A stretch of DNA of 34,139 bases from an uncultured Clostridia bacterium (GTDB lineage: Bacteria; Bacillota; Clostridia; Oscillospirales; Ruminococcaceae): positions 1 to 34,139 of the forward strand of contig CAMWVP010000016.1 of NCBI GenBank assembly GCA_947177735.1, written 5' to 3'. The stretch's first letter is position 1. Each line of letters opens with the position of its first letter. The translations under genes and the position numbers were made by a program. The notes beneath the pieces are model-generated. The model was not told where the DNA came from. It made no database searches and saw only the letters and a program-made list of their open reading frames with translations. Below are positions 32,825 to 34,139 of this stretch, piece by piece.

Positions 32825-34139
32825 TTGTATCTCGCATTGTACAGAAAATACCGTCCGAGAACTTTCGACGACGTTATTTCCCAAGAGCATATCACGACAA
32901 CGCTCAAGAACCAGATAATAAGCGGTTCCACCGCGCACGCGTACCTGTTCACGGGATCGCGCGGTACGGGAAAGACCACCTGCGCCAAGATACTCTCCAT
33001 GGCGGTGAACTGCCTTGCGCCCAAGGACGGCAGCCCCTGCCTCGAGTGCGAGCGGTGCAAAGAGATAATGGACGGCACCACGACCGATATCGTAGAAATG
33101 GACGCGGCTTCAAACAACGGCGTTGACGATGTAAGGCAGCTTCGCGACGAGGTTGCGTACACGCCCGTCAGCTGTAAGTACCGCGTTTATATTATTGACG
33201 AGGCGCATATGCTGTCCACACAGGCATTCAACGCGCTTTTAAAGACCATCGAGGAGCCGCCGCCGCATGTTAAGTTTATATTGGCGACTACGGAGCTTAA
33301 TAAAGTACCCGCGACGATCCTGTCGAGATGCCAGCGCTTTGAGTTCAGGCGCGTGGATATCGCGGACAGTGCCGACAGGCTGCTCGATATCGCGGAAAAA
33401 GAGGGCGTTTCGCTGGAGCGTGACGCTGCGGAGCTCATCTCGCGCCTGTCGGACGGCGGAATGAGAGACGCGCTGTCGGTGCTTGACCGCTGCATTTCGG
33501 CGGATACCCGCATTACAACGAACGTCGTGCGCGAATGTGCGGGCGTTGCCGATAAAAAGCATCTGTTCGCGTTTATGGAAATGATAGCGCGAAAGGACAC
33601 GGCGGGCTGCATACGTCTGCTTAGCGAGCTGCATAAGGGCTCCAAGGACATCGCGCTCATCGTGAACGAGCTTTCGGAGCAGTACCGCGATTTTATGCTG
33701 TACAAGGCGGCTCCGAACGATACGGATCTGCTTACGGCGCTTCCGGACGAGCTCCCCGAGCTTGCGCGTATCTCGGATATGTACACGCTCGCGGACATAC
33801 TTCGCTGCATAACGCTGCTTCAGCAGTGCGCCGACGGTGTCGGCAGGGCAAAGCAGCGCAAGACCCTTGCCGAAATGTGCTTTGTGCGGCTGTGCGCAGG
33901 TACGGAAATGCCCGCGGAACAGCCTGCGCAGGTCAAAGCGACTGCTGTTCCTGCTGCGGTCACGCCTGTTGCGCCACCCGCGCCGACTGTTCAGTCCGCT
34001 CCAAAGCCTGCCGAGCCCGCGCAGCCTGCTCAACGGTACGCGGAGCCCGAGCCGCCGCCCCTTACGGACGATGACGCGCCGCCGCTTGACGACGATTATC
34101 CGATACCGTCGCCGCCCGTGCCGAGCGCCGCTCCGAGAG
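32825..34139 (+). CDS. dnaX: DNA polymerase III subunits gamma/tau, truncated at window end (TTG start)
   Basis: TTG start after GGAGG: MYLALYRKYRPRTFDDVISQEHITTTLKNQIISGSTAHAYLFTGSRGTGKTTCAKILSMAVNCLAPKDGSPCLECERCKEI...DAASNNGVDDVRQLRDEV...YIIDEAHMLSTQAFNALLKTIEEPP. Pro/Ala-rich tail runs off the window. Confidence 0.97.
   Translation, partial: MYLALYRKYRPRTFDDVISQEHITTTLKNQIISGSTAHAYLFTGSRGTGKTTCAKILSMAVNCLAPKDGSPCLECERCKEIMDGTTTDIVEMDAASNNGVDDVRQLRDEVAYTPVSCKYRVYIIDEAHMLSTQAFNALLKTIEEPPPHVKFILATTELNKVPATILSRCQRFEFRRVDIADSADRLLDIAEKEGVSLERDAAELISRLSDGGMRDALSVLDRCISADTRITTNVVRECAGVADKKHLFAFMEMIARKDTAGCIRLLSELHKGSKDIALIVNELSEQYRDFMLYKAAPNDTDLLTALPDELPELARISDMYTLADILRCITLLQQCADGVGRAKQRKTLAEMCFVRLCAGTEMPAEQPAQVKATAVPAAVTPVAPPAPTVQSAPKPAEPAQPAQRYAEPEPPPLTDDDAPPLDDDYPIPSPPVPSAAPR

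Overview
The window looks like a chromosomal segment from a Clostridia/Ruminococcaceae-like bacterium (lineage inferred from gene content). Left to right it holds: a two-component system (-); a lipoprotein GH9 cellulase with two CBM3-like modules (-); a three-gene unit of a YcxB-like membrane protein, an unrecognised 478-aa protein and a radical SAM protein (-); a secDF fusion (-); a DUF2339-like membrane protein, a PHP-family histidinol-phosphatase and hpf (+); a uridine phosphorylase interrupted by one in-frame TAG (+); an orphan MsmX/UgpC-type ABC ATPase (+); a tandem array of small paralogous membrane proteins ending in an orphan MoxR ATPase and two unknown proteins (+); thioredoxin, MATE, and two LafA/LafB-like glycolipid glycosyltransferases, one frameshifted at a run of 10 G (-); a HAD phosphatase (-); the jag-yidC-yidD-rnpA-rpmH cluster (-); and SRP RNA plus dnaX (+). 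Five copies of a ~160-185 bp palindromic, MITE-like intergenic element occur (10628-10789, 10920-11088, 27585-27746, 31140-31323, 32639-32802). They share a core but carry copy-specific, self-complementary ends. The best candidates for undescribed biology are: (1) the tandem membrane-protein paralog array coupled to MoxR; (2) the palindromic element family, including a divergent locus where each of two promoters fires straight into a copy; (3) the putative phase-variable glycosyltransferase; (4) the YcxB/unknown/radical SAM unit. All calls come from reading sequence and translated ORFs; no searches were run.
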